From the NCBI RefSeq assembly GCF_004402405.1, contig NZ_SOFE01000023.1:573703-637702 (forward strand): a stretch of DNA of 64,000 bases. The letters run 5' to 3'. The stretch is from Cryobacterium levicorallinum. GTDB taxonomy: Bacteria; Actinomycetota; Actinomycetes; Actinomycetales; Microbacteriaceae. The notes beneath the pieces are model-generated. The model was not told the DNA's origin and did not search any database. It saw only the letters and a list, made by a program, of their open reading frames with translations. Below are positions 19,363 through 28,443 of the stretch, piece after piece. The stretch's first letter is position 1, and each line of letters begins with the position of its first letter. The position numbers and the translations under genes are program-made.

Positions 19363-20330
19363 GCGGCGGCCCTTCTCAGTCGTTCAGCAGCGCGCAGCCG
19401 AACCGGCGTCGCGCGGGGGTTGATGGCCTTCTCCTCGTCGGATGCCAGTTCGGCTCCGCGCAGCAGCAGGGTGAAGAGCGGTTTGTGTTCGGGGAGTTCC
19501 ACCGGCAGGCCGGCGGGGGCGGTTGAACCGGATGCCGCGGCGAGGGCCCGTTTGACGATGCGGTCTTCGAGCGACTGGTACGCCATAACGACGATGCGCC
19601 CACCGACCTGCACGCGCTCGAGCGCTGCGGGAATGGCCCGCTCGAGCACGGCGAGCTCCTGGTTGACCTCGATGCGGAGCGCCTGGAAAACTCGTTTGGC
19701 CGGGTGGCCCTGCCGCTGAACGACGACCGGGGTCGCCTTCGTGATCACGTCGACGAGCTGTGCCGACCGCACGAAGGGAGTCGTTTCGCGAGCTTCGACG
19801 ATGGCCTTGGCGTAGCGGGCGGACAGTTTCTCTTCGCCGTAGTCCTGAAAGATGCGCTTGAGGTCGCGTTCGCTGTAATCGGCGAGGATGCTCGCGGCTG
19901 TCAGGCCGGCGGTGCCGTCCATGCGCATATCGAGCGGGGCATCCTTCGAGTAGGAAAAGCCGCGTTCGACCCGGTCGATCTGCAGGCTGGAGACGCCGAG
20001 GTCGAACAAGACGCCGGCGACCTCGGTGATGCCGAGCCCGTCGAGGGCTTCGCCGATGCCGTCATAGACGGTGTGCACGAGGTGGACCCGGTCGCCGAAT
20101 CCCTTGAGTCGTTCCTCGGCGATGGCGAGGGCCTCGGTGTCGCGGTCGAGGCCGACGAGCGTGAGCCCCGGAAAACGGGACAGGATCGCTTCGGCGTGAC
20201 CGCCCATTCCCAGCGTCGCGTCGACGAGCACGGCTCCGGGTTGTTCGAGCGCGGGGGCAAGCAGCTCGACGCAGCGTTCGAGCAGTACCGGGGTGTGGAT
20301 TTTGTTGCTGGGAATGTCGTTGCTGGCCAT
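19359..20330 (-). CDS. rsmH: 16S rRNA (cytosine1402-N4)-methyltransferase
   Basis: About 323 aa class I SAM-dependent methyltransferase (formerly MraW). The SAM-binding motif is [11 protein letters not shown] near residue 38; [14 protein letters not shown] and [14 protein letters not shown] are family signatures. HTPVLLERC marks the true N-terminus, so I chose ATG 20330; a GTG at 20381 would add 17 residues, and neither has a strong ribosome binding site. It methylates C1402 in the 16S P site. It follows mraZ after about 100 bp and overlaps ftsL. Confidence 0.93.
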   Translation of the reverse strand: MASNDIPSNKIHTPVLLERCVELLAPALEQPGAVLVDATLGMGGHAEAILSRFPGLTLVGLDRDTEALAIAEERLKGFGDRVHLVHTVYDGIGEALDGLGITEVAGVLFDLGVSSLQIDRVERGFSYSKDAPLDMRMDGTAGLTAASILADYSERDLKRIFQDYGEEKLSARYAKAIVEARETTPFVRSAQLVDVITKATPVVVQRQGHPAKRVFQALRIEVNQELAVLERAIPAALERVQVGGRIVVMAYQSLEDRIVKRALAAASGSTAPAGLPVELPEHKPLFTLLLRGAELASDEEKAINPRATPVRLRAAERLRRAAA

Positions 20331-20429
20331 AATGCCGGGAAAGTCCGTGAGGCCTGATTCCCCTCCATTTCGTCCTGGCACCGGGGAAGTGTGTCAGGGC
20401 AAAAACGGCGAGGAGTCAGGCGCCAGGGG

Positions 20430-20861
20430 CTAGAAGAGTCCCGGAATCACCTCCTCCGTCGTGTTGGCGTACGAGGTTTCCTGCTCGGCGAGGTATGTGG
20501 CCCACGCTTCGCTGTCCCAAATCTCGACTCGGCTGCCAGCGCCGATGACGGTCAGTTCCCGGTCGAGCCCCGCATAGCTGCGGAGATTGCCGGGGATGGT
20601 GACGCGGTTTTGTTTGTCCGGCGTTTCGGAACTCGCTCCGGACAGGAACACCCGGAGGTAGTCGCGAGCTTGCTTGCTCGTGACCGGGGCCTGGCGAATC
20701 TTGTCGTGGAGCGTTTCGAATTCGCGGGTGCTGAACACGTAGATGCAGTGTTCCTGCCCGCGCGTCATCACCACGCCGGTGGAGAGTTCCTCCCGAAATT
20801 TCGCGGGAAGAATGATTCGACCTTTTTCGTCGAGCCGGGGGGCGTACGTGCCAAGGAACAC
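20430..20861 (-). CDS. mraZ: Division/cell wall cluster regulator MraZ
   Basis: 143 aa with two SpoVT/AbrB-like half-domains, the normal MraZ length; [14 protein letters not shown] marks the first and [16 protein letters not shown] the second. MraZ forms ring-shaped oligomers and binds short repeated boxes in front of its own operon to control dcw transcription. Start GTG 20861 has ribosome binding site AAAGGGG. Three GTGG boxes lie 38 bp upstream (see separate entry). It is the first gene of the whole dcw run, with the terminator of the DUF3040 gene upstream. Confidence 0.95.
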   Translation of the reverse strand: MFLGTYAPRLDEKGRIILPAKFREELSTGVVMTRGQEHCIYVFSTREFETLHDKIRQAPVTSKQARDYLRVFLSGASSETPDKQNRVTIPGNLRSYAGLDRELTVIGAGSRVEIWDSEAWATYLAEQETSYANTTEEVIPGLF

Positions 20862-20898
20862 GCGTACCCCTTTCTTCCGGCCAGATTCAGGTCTGCCT

Positions 20899-20922
20899 CC
20901 ACTTTACTCCACCTTCAACCAC
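20899..20922 (-). promoter_or_regulatory. Triple GTGG box, candidate MraZ operator
   Basis: On the coding strand GTGG occurs three times at exactly 10-bp spacing (CCAC on the plus strand at 20899, 20909 and 20919), each preceded by A/G-rich bases (AAGTGG, AGGTGG, AAGTGG). In Mollicutes MraZ binds AAAGTG[T/G]N3 repeats of the same period, and TGGG-type repeats are known in other bacteria. The place, 38 bp before mraZ, fits autoregulation. Confidence 0.7.
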
Positions 20923-21050
20923 TTGTCGAAGAATTTTGACCTGTTTCCGAACTTAATCAGCAAACTGCCCCGAATTCATTGGCAACTTGCTGTGGAGGAA
21001 AAGGGAGCACACTCATTGAAAATGGATGTCTATTGCTGGTTTTTGGGCAC

Positions 21051-21079
21051 AAAAAAAGGGCCGATCGGATGATCGGCCC
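21051..21079 (-). terminator. Intrinsic terminator of the DUF3040 gene
   Basis: Perfect hairpin GGGCCGATC-GGAT-GATCGGCCC (21058-21079) followed on the minus strand by a run of seven T (plus-strand A at 21051-21057). It lies about 90 bp after the DUF3040 stop and isolates that gene from the mraZ promoter region. The remaining bases 20939-21050 hold AT-rich sequence that likely includes the mraZ promoter; I see no gene there. Confidence 0.85.
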
Positions 21080-21168
21080 TTTGGGGCTGCAAATTCTTGA
21101 GTTCTGGAAACCCGGTGGAGGAATCAGCTCAGGTGACTATTGGCCGTTCGCGTTACGGTCCATTCGCG

Positions 21169-21546
21169 CTACTGACCGTCTTGACGGCGGTCCCAGCGGT
21201 CGTTCAGGCGATCCATCAGCCCCTGGTTGGACTTGGCCTGCGCCGGTCGACGACCGGGTGCGGACGGTCCGGGAACACCACGGATGGCTTTGCCGGGCGA
21301 GACGGCGACGAGAACGCCACCGAACATCACAATGAAGCCGAGAATGCCGAGCCAGAGCTGTGCAATGGCTACGCCCAGAATGAGCGCGACAATGCCCGCG
21401 ACGGCGAGGAGTACACCGATGGCGATGGAACGATAGTTCGGGCGGAGTCGCGAAGCACCAACGCTGGCGACGAAGTCGGCATCGTTGTGATAGAGGCTGC
21501 GCTCCATCTCTTCAAGGAGTCGCTGCTCCTGTTCCGAAAGCGGCAT
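21169..21546 (-). CDS. DUF3040 membrane protein
   Basis: 125 aa. The cytoplasmic N-terminus (MPLSEQEQRLLEEMERSLY) is the DUF3040 hallmark; two membrane segments follow (about 46-66 and 68-90), then a Pro/Arg-rich tail with an acidic-basic C-terminus. Members lie next to mraZ throughout the actinobacteria (Rv2169c in M. tuberculosis). Function is unknown; the conserved place suggests a role near cell wall synthesis. Start ATG 21546 with GAAGGGA upstream. It has its own terminator and is divergent from the prenyl synthase gene. Confidence 0.88.
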   Translation of the reverse strand: MPLSEQEQRLLEEMERSLYHNDADFVASVGASRLRPNYRSIAIGVLLAVAGIVALILGVAIAQLWLGILGFIVMFGGVLVAVSPGKAIRGVPGPSAPGRRPAQAKSNQGLMDRLNDRWDRRQDGQ

Positions 21547-21654
21547 CTCATTCCCTTCCAGTTACGGGATCGAGCGGGTGGGTTGAAAAATTTGAACTGC
21601 AAAATTCGAACCGGGTAAGGTCGAACTACTCAATTCTAACCCCGCCATGGTGGC

Positions 21655-21660
21655 TAGGCT
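21655..21660 (+). promoter_or_regulatory. -10 element of a leaderless prenyl synthase mRNA
   Basis: TAGGCT followed by exactly six bases and the GTG start at 21667, with no ribosome binding site in between. This is the spacing at which transcription would begin at the start codon itself. Confidence 0.5.
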
Positions 21661-21666
21661 ATACGA

Positions 21667-22833
21667 GTGCCTGAAAGCAAACGCCTGATCGACTTGGTTC
21701 AATCGCGCATCGACGAGTTCCTCATGTCCCGTGAAACAATTGTGACTCTGATCAGCTCCGATCTGACGCCTCTAACAGACTTCTCACGGCAGTTTCTCAG
21801 CGGTGGAAAGCGGTTTCGAGCCCAGTTTTGTTACTGGGGCGCGCAGAGCGTCCGTGCGGCCGATACGGGCCCAGATGCGGGCCAGTCGGGGGCGAAAACA
21901 CCGGCGGCCGCAGCCGGCGGGCGAGGCGCGGCATCCACTGCCCCGGTACCGCTCGAGGCGGTCGTCTCGGCGGCCAGCGCCCTGGAAATTTTTCATGCCG
22001 CCGCGCTCGTGCACGACGACATTATTGACAACTCGGACACCCGACGCGGGGCGCCGAGCGCCCACAAACTGTTCGAAAGTTTGCACAAGAATGCGGGCTG
22101 GTCCGGCGGTCCGGTCACGTTCGGACGGGCATCGGCAATTCTGCTCGGCGACCTGCTCCTCGGATGGAGTGACGAGCTGCTCGACGAAGGACTCGATGCG
22201 GTCGCCGACCGACCGTCGGCCCGGCGCGCTCGGCTTGAGTTCAATCACATGCGCACCGAGGTCACGGCCGGGCAATACCTCGACATTCTCGAGGAACGCG
22301 CCTGGCTGGCTCAGCCCGAATCGCAGCTGCTCGACCGTGCCCTGCGGGTCATCGTCTACAAGTCAGCCAAGTACAGCGTGCAGGCTCCGCTCGTGATCGG
22401 GGCCGCGCTTGCCGGAGCGTCGGCCGACCAGCTCAGCTCACTGCGGGCCTTCGGCCTGCCGCTCGGAATGGCTTATCAGTTGCGCGATGACCTGCTCGGG
22501 GTGTTCGGCGATGCCGCGGTGACCGGAAAACCAAGCGGGGACGACCTGACCGAGGGCAAGCGCACCGTGCTGATCGCGCTGGCTCGGGAGCGGCTAAACG
22601 ACCGGGATCGACAGGCACTGGATGCCCAGCTCGGCGACCCGACGCTCGATCAGGCGCAGATTCGCGCCCTTCAGGAGCTCATCACGGCCAGCGGCGCGGT
22701 CGAGCGGGTCGAAACTTTGATCGCTGCCCAGGTCGCAGAAGCGCTGAACTCACTGGAAACCGCACCGATCACCGCCACGGCCCGGCAGACCCTGCTCGAT
22801 CTGACCGATCGCGTGACGCGTCGGGCATACTGA
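21667..22833 (+). CDS. Polyprenyl diphosphate synthase (IdsA2/GrcC-like)
   Basis: 388 aa all-alpha prenyltransferase that condenses isopentenyl diphosphate onto an allylic primer. First Asp-rich motif VHDDIIDNSDTRRG and second motif QLRDDLLGVFGD are both intact, as is GGKRFRAQ. A poorly conserved Ala/Gly-rich insert of about 30 residues (about 75-105) is unusual. It matches idsA2 (Rv2173) by position next to the Rv2175c-like and kinase genes. The second such enzyme in the window, at 44022, belongs to carotenoid synthesis. Product length (C20 or longer, for example for menaquinone) cannot be read with certainty. GTG start, probably leaderless. Confidence 0.9.
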   Translation: MPESKRLIDLVQSRIDEFLMSRETIVTLISSDLTPLTDFSRQFLSGGKRFRAQFCYWGAQSVRAADTGPDAGQSGAKTPAAAAGGRGAASTAPVPLEAVVSAASALEIFHAAALVHDDIIDNSDTRRGAPSAHKLFESLHKNAGWSGGPVTFGRASAILLGDLLLGWSDELLDEGLDAVADRPSARRARLEFNHMRTEVTAGQYLDILEERAWLAQPESQLLDRALRVIVYKSAKYSVQAPLVIGAALAGASADQLSSLRAFGLPLGMAYQLRDDLLGVFGDAAVTGKPSGDDLTEGKRTVLIALARERLNDRDRQALDAQLGDPTLDQAQIRALQELITASGAVERVETLIAAQVAEALNSLETAPITATARQTLLDLTDRVTRRAY

Positions 22834-22923
22834 CCGGCGCAGCCGTCGTGATCGGCGCATCCGTTTTATCGTGAGGTCATTTTGCGCCGCACGCCGGTCG
22901 CTGGCGGGCCGGACCGAAGGCGC

Positions 22924-23265
22924 TTAGGCGAGCGCCTGGGCGACGCGGCGCACCTCGGCCTTGCGTCCGGCGCGGAGGGCTTCGATCGGAGCAACGCCGA
23001 GGCTGTCGTCGACCTCGAGCAGCCAAGTCATGGCCTGCATGTCGGTGAAGCCGTCATCGGCCAGCACGAACAGCGTGCCGCGCAGTTCCGGAACGGGAGC
23101 TCCGTCACGTAGAAACAGGGAGGGAACCGACACGACGTTGTCCCGACGGATAGCCAGCAGGTATTTGTCGTCGATCAGGTGCCGCACGCGGCTCTGGCTC
23201 ATTCCGAGGAGGTTGACAAGGGCAGGAATAGTAAGCCACTCGGGCTCTGAAGACAGATCACTCAC
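22924..23265 (-). CDS. Rv2175c-like winged-helix DNA-binding protein
   Basis: 113 aa. The N-terminal helix-turn-helix (TIPALVNLLGMSQSRVRHLIDD) and the C-terminal part (GTLFVLADDGFTDMQAMTWLL) match the Rv2175c family. In M. tuberculosis Rv2175c binds DNA and is phosphorylated by the kinase PknL, encoded beside it; here the PASTA kinase is two genes away on the opposite strand. Start is GTG 23265. It is divergent from the LysM gene over a 201-bp gap and convergent with the prenyl synthase gene. Confidence 0.88.
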   Translation of the reverse strand: MSDLSSEPEWLTIPALVNLLGMSQSRVRHLIDDKYLLAIRRDNVVSVPSLFLRDGAPVPELRGTLFVLADDGFTDMQAMTWLLEVDDSLGVAPIEALRAGRKAEVRRVAQALA

Positions 23266-23466
23266 GTTGGTAGCTTCCCATGATTTTGGGGCCGGTACAA
23301 AACCTTCTGGAACTTTTTATCGTGATCAGTGCCAATTCGCGGCTCCGTTTCAATTGACTCCTTCTCATATTTATGAAAACCTCAGGGTGGGGATTGCTGC
23401 ACAGCAGCCGTTGCTGCGAACTTGATGTCCACATCGAGCGTGATGCACACAATGAAATGGAGCACC

Positions 23467-24819
23467 ATGTCGACTAGGGTGAAAACACAAACTAAGACAG
23501 ATGCCGCGGCGCCGGCCGCACCGCGCGCCACCGTTCCGCAGACTGGCGCTGCACACGCCGGTATTGAACTGAGCATTGCTGAGGTGAGCGCTGTTGATCG
23601 TGCCAGTACTCCTGTTGCCAGCGGAACGAAGCGTCGGGTGAAGAAGGCCGCAGACCTGCGGTCCCGCCAGGCCCTGCTCACTGTGCCCATTGTGCTGGTC
23701 GGCACCCTGGCCATCAGCCTCAACCTCGCAGCCCCCGCCGAAGCCCAGGCGCTCGCCAAGAAGCCACTGAAAGCCAAGCTCGCCCAGTCCACACCGGTTC
23801 TCGCCGCCGTTCCCACGTCGGTCGCTGCCACCGTGCAGATCGCACCGGCGCAGTACTCCGTCGTAGACGGCGACACCATCAGTGGTATCGCTGGCCGGTT
23901 CGGTCTGTCGACGGCGGCCGTGCTGGCACTGAACGGTCTCGATTCCCGGGCCCTGATCTTTCCAGGCCAGGTCTTGACCCTGACTCAGGCGGCGGCGCCG
24001 GCCGCATCCGCTGCACCGGTCTCGACGAATTATGTCGTGCAGAGCGGCGACACGATCAGCGGCATTGCAGCCACACACGGGCTAAGGACCGCCGACCTGC
24101 TTGGAGCCAACGGCCTCAACGGCAGCAGCGTGATCTACCCCGGCCAGGTCGTGCTGCTGGCCGCTGCTGGCGCGGTGGAGGCCGTCGTGTACGTCGCGCC
24201 GGCGGTTGCGGTTGCCGCCGCCACCCACACGATTGCCTCGGGCGAGACCATCACCGCGGTCGCTGATGCGGCCGGGGTGAGCGTGCAGGCCGTGCTCGAC
24301 GCCAACGGACTCGGCTGGTCGAGCATCATCTACCCCGGGCAGGTTCTGACCCTGCCCGTGACCGTGGCCCCGGCGGCCTCCATCACTCGCGCCACCGCTG
24401 GCATCGTCACGCCGATGACCGCCGAAATGCGCCAGAACGCCCGAACCATCGTGGCGACGGGGCGCGGCGCGGGCGTGAACAATGCCGGTCTGGTGATCGC
24501 GCTGGCCGCCGCCGCCCAGGAGTCGGGGCTGCGCAATGTCAACTATGGCGACCGGGATTCCCTCGGGCTGTTCCAACAGCGCCCGAGCGCCGGCTGGGGC
24601 ACCCCGGAACAGGTCATAGACCCGGTACGGGCCAGCCTGGCCTTCTTCGGCGGCGCGTCCAACCCCAACCCCGACATCACGCGCGGTCTGCTCGACATCC
24701 CCGGCTGGGAGTCGATGACCGTCACCCAGGCCGCCCAGGCAGTGCAGATTTCAGCCTATCCCGACTACTACGCGAAGTGGGAAACATCGGCGCAGGCCTG
24801 GCTCGTCGAAATCGGTTGA
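23467..24819 (+). CDS. Secreted LysM protein with C-terminal lysozyme-like domain
   Basis: About 450 aa from ATG 23467, which has GGAG four bases upstream; earlier in-frame starts lack this. A basic, Ala-rich N-terminus is followed by a signal-like membrane segment (about residues 63-85, ending in AAPAEA). Three LysM peptidoglycan-binding repeats follow (YSVVDGDTISGIA, YVVQSGDTISGIA and HTIASGETITAVA), each ending in a YPGQV-type motif. The C-terminal 130 residues (AAAAQESGLRNVNYGDRDSLGLFQQRPS) resemble the transglycosylase-like fold seen in actinobacterial wall-active proteins, with the Glu in QESGL as a possible catalytic acid. It likely trims or remodels peptidoglycan. Activity is inferred. 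Confidence 0.85.
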   Translation: MSTRVKTQTKTDAAAPAAPRATVPQTGAAHAGIELSIAEVSAVDRASTPVASGTKRRVKKAADLRSRQALLTVPIVLVGTLAISLNLAAPAEAQALAKKPLKAKLAQSTPVLAAVPTSVAATVQIAPAQYSVVDGDTISGIAGRFGLSTAAVLALNGLDSRALIFPGQVLTLTQAAAPAASAAPVSTNYVVQSGDTISGIAATHGLRTADLLGANGLNGSSVIYPGQVVLLAAAGAVEAVVYVAPAVAVAAATHTIASGETITAVADAAGVSVQAVLDANGLGWSSIIYPGQVLTLPVTVAPAASITRATAGIVTPMTAEMRQNARTIVATGRGAGVNNAGLVIALAAAAQESGLRNVNYGDRDSLGLFQQRPSAGWGTPEQVIDPVRASLAFFGGASNPNPDITRGLLDIPGWESMTVTQAAQAVQISAYPDYYAKWETSAQAWLVEIG

Positions 24820-24895
24820 CCGAATTCAGCGCCCCGACCGGGTGTTTCCCCGGCGAACCCTGCGCGCCGCGCGCCGGGGTCGCCACCCTATTACC

Positions 24896-24901
24896 TAGAA
24901 T
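24896..24901 (+). promoter_or_regulatory. -10 element of the kinase gene, leaderless arrangement
   Basis: TAGAAT, then six bases, then the GTG start at 24908. AAGGA lies directly against the GTG, too close to serve as a ribosome binding site. Confidence 0.5.
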
Positions 24902-24907
24902 CAAGGA

Positions 24908-26890
24908 GTGAGCGTTCCCTCGACCGACCCGATGATTGGCCGTCTTATCGACGGCCGGTATCAGGTGCGCTCGCGAATCGCGCGCGGCGGCATGGCCACG
25001 GTCTACCTGGCCACCGATTTGCGGCTGGAACGTCGCGTCGCGATCAAGATCATGCACGGCCATCTGGCCGACGACAGCGCCTTCAAAATCCGCTTCATTC
25101 AGGAAGCCCGCTCGGCTGCCCGGCTCGCACACCCGAACGTCGTGAACGTCTTCGACCAGGGCCAGGACGCCGATATGGCCTACCTGGTCATGGAATACCT
25201 GCCCGGCATCACCCTGCGCGACCTGCTCAAGGATTACGGCCGGCTCACCCCCGAACAAACCCTCGACATTCTCGAAGCCGTGCTCAGCGGGCTCGCCGCC
25301 GCCCACAAGGCCGGCATCGTGCACCGCGACGTCAAACCCGAGAATGTCTTGCTGGCCGACGACGGTCGCATTAAGATCAGCGACTTCGGCCTGGCTCGCG
25401 CCGTCAACAACAACACGGCCACCGGTCAGGCCCTGCTCGGCACCATCGCCTACCTCTCCCCCGAACTCGTCACCCGCGGCGTCGCCGATGCCCGCAGCGA
25501 CATCTACGCCCTCGGCATCATGACATTCGAGATGCTGACCGGTGAGCAGCCCTACGTGGGTGAAGCCCCGATGCAGATCGCCTATCAGCACGCCAATGAC
25601 ACCGTGCCGATGCCGAGCACCAAGGTCGACTCAATTCCCCGCGAACTCGATGAACTCGTGCTCTGGGCCACCGCCCGCGATCCAGAAGATCGTCCCCGCG
25701 ACGCCCGGGTCATGCTCGACCAACTGCACGATGTCAGCGCACTCGTGCGTGGCGGCACCCAGGAGCTGGCCCTGCAATCGACCATGGTGCTGCCCGCGAG
25801 CCTGCGCACCGGCGCCAACGCCCTGGCGGATGCCGAAACCCAGGTTTTCGGTCCCAAGCTCGCTCCCACCAAACCGCCCGCCGCGACCCTGCTCGGCATT
25901 CACCCGGTCGGCACCGGCCCGGTGGGACCGCCCGACAGCGGCGAACTGCTGGGCAAGAAGGCCGACAAGCGCAAACGCCGCGGATTCTGGCTGTTCGCCC
26001 TCGTCGTTCTCCTCGCTGCGGCTCTCGGCGGCACCGGCTGGTACTTTGGCTCTGGCCCGGGCTCCGACGTGATGCTCCCCGATTTCGCGTCGGCCTCCCC
26101 CGAAACAGCCTCGGCTGAATTAATTGAACTCGGCCTCCAGCCCCAGCTCGGTGGTGCCTTCAGCGCCACGGTCGCCGAGGGGACCGTTATCGGCACCGAT
26201 CCGGATGCCGGCAGCCGGGTGCCCCAGGACAGTCCGGTCACGGTCATCGTCTCCCAGGGCCTGCAACCGATCACGCTGCCCACGCTGGCCGGAGTTACGC
26301 AGGAGGCGGCATCCGCTCTGATCACCGATTTGAACGCCGTGGTCGGCAGCATCGACCCGGTCTTCAACGGTGACGTGCCCGAGAGCACCGTCGTGGCCGC
26401 GAGCAAGGAAACCGACGGTGCCGATGTCTCGGCCGGTGGCGAGTATTTCGAAGGCCTGACCGTGAACCTCGTCGTGTCGCTCGGGGCGATTCCAAACGTC
26501 GACGGCAAGACCGTGGCCGAGGCCACCGATATTCTGGTCGGAAAGAACTTGCTCGTCGTCTCGGGCGAGCAGACCTACAGCGACACCGTGGCCGAGGGCG
26601 ACGTCATCACCGCGCAGGTTCCCGAGGGAACGATTCGCGAGGGCGCCACGCTCACCCTCGTAATCTCACGCGGCCCCGAGCCGGTCATCGTGCCCAACGT
26701 CGTGGGTATGTCCTGGAGTGACGGCAAAGGTGCCCTGACCGCCCTCGGCTTCAAACTTGCCTACAACCCCGGTGCGGATGCACCGCTCTACTCGTCGCTT
26801 ATTCAGGTAGCGTCGACAGATCCAACGGCTGGCACGTCATTGCCCAAGGGCAGCACGATATCGCTCAAGCCGACGAACCCGTTCGGCTAA
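24908..26890 (+). CDS. PASTA-domain Ser/Thr protein kinase (PknL/PknB type)
   Basis: 660 aa. Kinase domain (about 10-275) with glycine loop ARGGMATV, Lys47 in VAIK, HRDVKPEN at 139-146 and DFG at 159-161, so all catalytic residues are present. A Thr/Pro-rich juxtamembrane linker, one membrane segment (about 360-380) and four PASTA repeats follow outside the cell. PASTA domains sense peptidoglycan fragments or lipid II. Place next to the Rv2175c-like gene and aroG matches PknL of M. tuberculosis, but that protein lacks PASTA, while corynebacterial PknL has them. Likely substrates include the Rv2175c-like protein, DivIVA and GarA (inference from relatives). Confidence 0.93.
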   Translation: MSVPSTDPMIGRLIDGRYQVRSRIARGGMATVYLATDLRLERRVAIKIMHGHLADDSAFKIRFIQEARSAARLAHPNVVNVFDQGQDADMAYLVMEYLPGITLRDLLKDYGRLTPEQTLDILEAVLSGLAAAHKAGIVHRDVKPENVLLADDGRIKISDFGLARAVNNNTATGQALLGTIAYLSPELVTRGVADARSDIYALGIMTFEMLTGEQPYVGEAPMQIAYQHANDTVPMPSTKVDSIPRELDELVLWATARDPEDRPRDARVMLDQLHDVSALVRGGTQELALQSTMVLPASLRTGANALADAETQVFGPKLAPTKPPAATLLGIHPVGTGPVGPPDSGELLGKKADKRKRRGFWLFALVVLLAAALGGTGWYFGSGPGSDVMLPDFASASPETASAELIELGLQPQLGGAFSATVAEGTVIGTDPDAGSRVPQDSPVTVIVSQGLQPITLPTLAGVTQEAASALITDLNAVVGSIDPVFNGDVPESTVVAASKETDGADVSAGGEYFEGLTVNLVVSLGAIPNVDGKTVAEATDILVGKNLLVVSGEQTYSDTVAEGDVITAQVPEGTIREGATLTLVISRGPEPVIVPNVVGMSWSDGKGALTALGFKLAYNPGADAPLYSSLIQVASTDPTAGTSLPKGSTISLKPTNPFG

Positions 26891-26907
26891 TCCTGGGCCC
26901 ACCTTGT

Positions 26908-26943
26908 GAAAGCGGGCCCACGATTGATCATGGGCCCGCTTTC
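26908..26943. terminator. Hairpin between convergent kinase and DAHP synthase genes
   Basis: Perfect 12-bp stem GAAAGCGGGCCC / GGGCCCGCTTTC with a 12-nt loop, 18 bp after the kinase stop and 30 bp from the aroG stop. The stem ends in a TTTC/GAAA pair on each side, so it could stop transcription from both directions, although no long T-run follows. Confidence 0.75.
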
Positions 26944-26972
26944 CGGGCCCGGGCCCGGTCGATAAGAAGAGG

Positions 26973-28343
26973 CTAGCGAGCGGCTAGCTCCTCGGCCACC
27001 AGGAAGGCAAGCTCGAGCGACTGCATGTGGTTCAGGCGCGGGTCGCAGAGCGACTCGTAGCGGGTCGCCAGAGCGGCCTCATCGATGTGCTCGGAGCCGC
27101 CGAGGCACTCGGTGACGTCGTCGCCGGTGAGTTCGACGTGGATTCCACCGGGGTGGGTTCCGACGGCGCGGTGGGCCTCGAAGAAGCCCTTGACTTCGTC
27201 GACGACATCGTCGAACCGACGCGTCTTGTAGCCGGTCGGGGTGGTGACACCGTTGCCGTGCATCGGGTCGGTCACCCAGAGCGGCGTCGCCTCGCTCGCC
27301 TTGATCGCCTCAAGCAGCGGCGGTAGGGCATCGCGCACCTTGCCGGCCCCCATGCGAGTGATGAAGGTGAGGCGGCCAGGCTCCCGGTTCGGGTCGAGCT
27401 TGTCGACCAGGCGCAGCATGTCGTCGGCCGACGTGGTCGGGCCGAGCTTGACCCCGATCGGGTTGCGCACCCGGGAGAGGAAGTCGACGTGGGCGCCGTC
27501 GAGATCGCGGGTGCGTTCCCCGATCCAGATGAAGTGGGCCGAGGTGTTGTATGGCGTGCCGGTGCGGGAGTCGATGCGCGTCATCGGGCGCTCGTAGTCC
27601 ATCAACAGGCCTTCGTGGCTGGTGTAGAACTCGGTGCGCCGCATGGCTTCGAAGTCGGCGCCACAGGCGATCATGAATTTAATTGCGCGGTCGATGTCCT
27701 TGGCCAGGCCCTCGTAGCGCTGGTTGGCCGGGTTCTTGGCGAAGCCCTGGTTCCAGCTGTGCACCTGCCGTAGATCGGCGAAGCCACCCTGGGTGAATGC
27801 GCGAATGAGATTGAGAGTGGATGCTGCCGTGTGGTACGCCTTGACGAGCCGGTCGGGGTCGGCTTCGCGCGATTCGGGGGTGAACGGGTAGCCGTTGACG
27901 ATGTCACCGCGGTAGGCGGGCAGGGTCACGTCACCGCGGGTTTCGAAGTCGCTCGAGCGCGGCTTGGCGAACTGGCCAGCCATCCGCCCCATCTTGATCA
28001 CGGGCATCGATGCGCCGTAGGTGAGTACAACCGCCATCTGCAGCACGGTCTTCACCCGATTCCGGATCTGGTCGGCGGTGGCGCCGCTGAACGTTTCGGC
28101 ACAGTCGCCGCCCTGCAGCAAAAATCCCTGCCCGCCCGCGGCCTGCGCGAGCCGGTCACGCAAAATGTCGACCTCACCGGCAAAGACCAGCGGCGGTTGG
28201 GTCGCCAATTCGGCGGATGCCGCGGCCACCTTGTCGGCGTCCGGCCAAGTCGGCTGCTGCTTGATCGGTAGGGTGCGCCAGTGGTCGAGACCCGTGATGA
28301 CAGAGGCTTCTGCGGCAACAATGGGCTCGGTGGGGTCTACCAC
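26973..28343 (-). CDS. aroG: Class II 3-deoxy-D-arabino-heptulosonate 7-phosphate synthase
   Basis: About 456 aa; class II (plant-like) DAHP synthase, first step of the shikimate pathway, condensing phosphoenolpyruvate with erythrose 4-phosphate. Family segments include QGGDCAETF, the KMGRMAGQFAKPRS phosphate-binding stretch, GEHTR-equivalent WIGERTRDLDGAHV, and DPMHGNG. I chose GTG 28343 (VVDPTEPIV) because AGGAA lies 7 bases before it; the frame is open for 30 more codons upstream. The gene is convergent with the kinase, as in M. tuberculosis (Rv2178c). Confidence 0.95.
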   Translation of the reverse strand: MVDPTEPIVAAEASVITGLDHWRTLPIKQQPTWPDADKVAAASAELATQPPLVFAGEVDILRDRLAQAAGGQGFLLQGGDCAETFSGATADQIRNRVKTVLQMAVVLTYGASMPVIKMGRMAGQFAKPRSSDFETRGDVTLPAYRGDIVNGYPFTPESREADPDRLVKAYHTAASTLNLIRAFTQGGFADLRQVHSWNQGFAKNPANQRYEGLAKDIDRAIKFMIACGADFEAMRRTEFYTSHEGLLMDYERPMTRIDSRTGTPYNTSAHFIWIGERTRDLDGAHVDFLSRVRNPIGVKLGPTTSADDMLRLVDKLDPNREPGRLTFITRMGAGKVRDALPPLLEAIKASEATPLWVTDPMHGNGVTTPTGYKTRRFDDVVDEVKGFFEAHRAVGTHPGGIHVELTGDDVTECLGGSEHIDEAALATRYESLCDPRLNHMQSLELAFLVAEELAAR

Positions 28344-28443
28344 GGGATAGTTCCTGTTTTCTCTGCTGGACCGGTAACGCGCGCCGGCTACGAAATGGAT
28401 GAGGTGCTGCAACGCGCACGGCGCAGACAGCACTTCTGGCAGC

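Noticed and set aside
23266..23466. Possible c-di-AMP riboswitch before the LysM gene
   Set aside because: Actinobacterial wall hydrolase genes often carry one, but the conserved riboswitch segments are not visible in these 201 bp.
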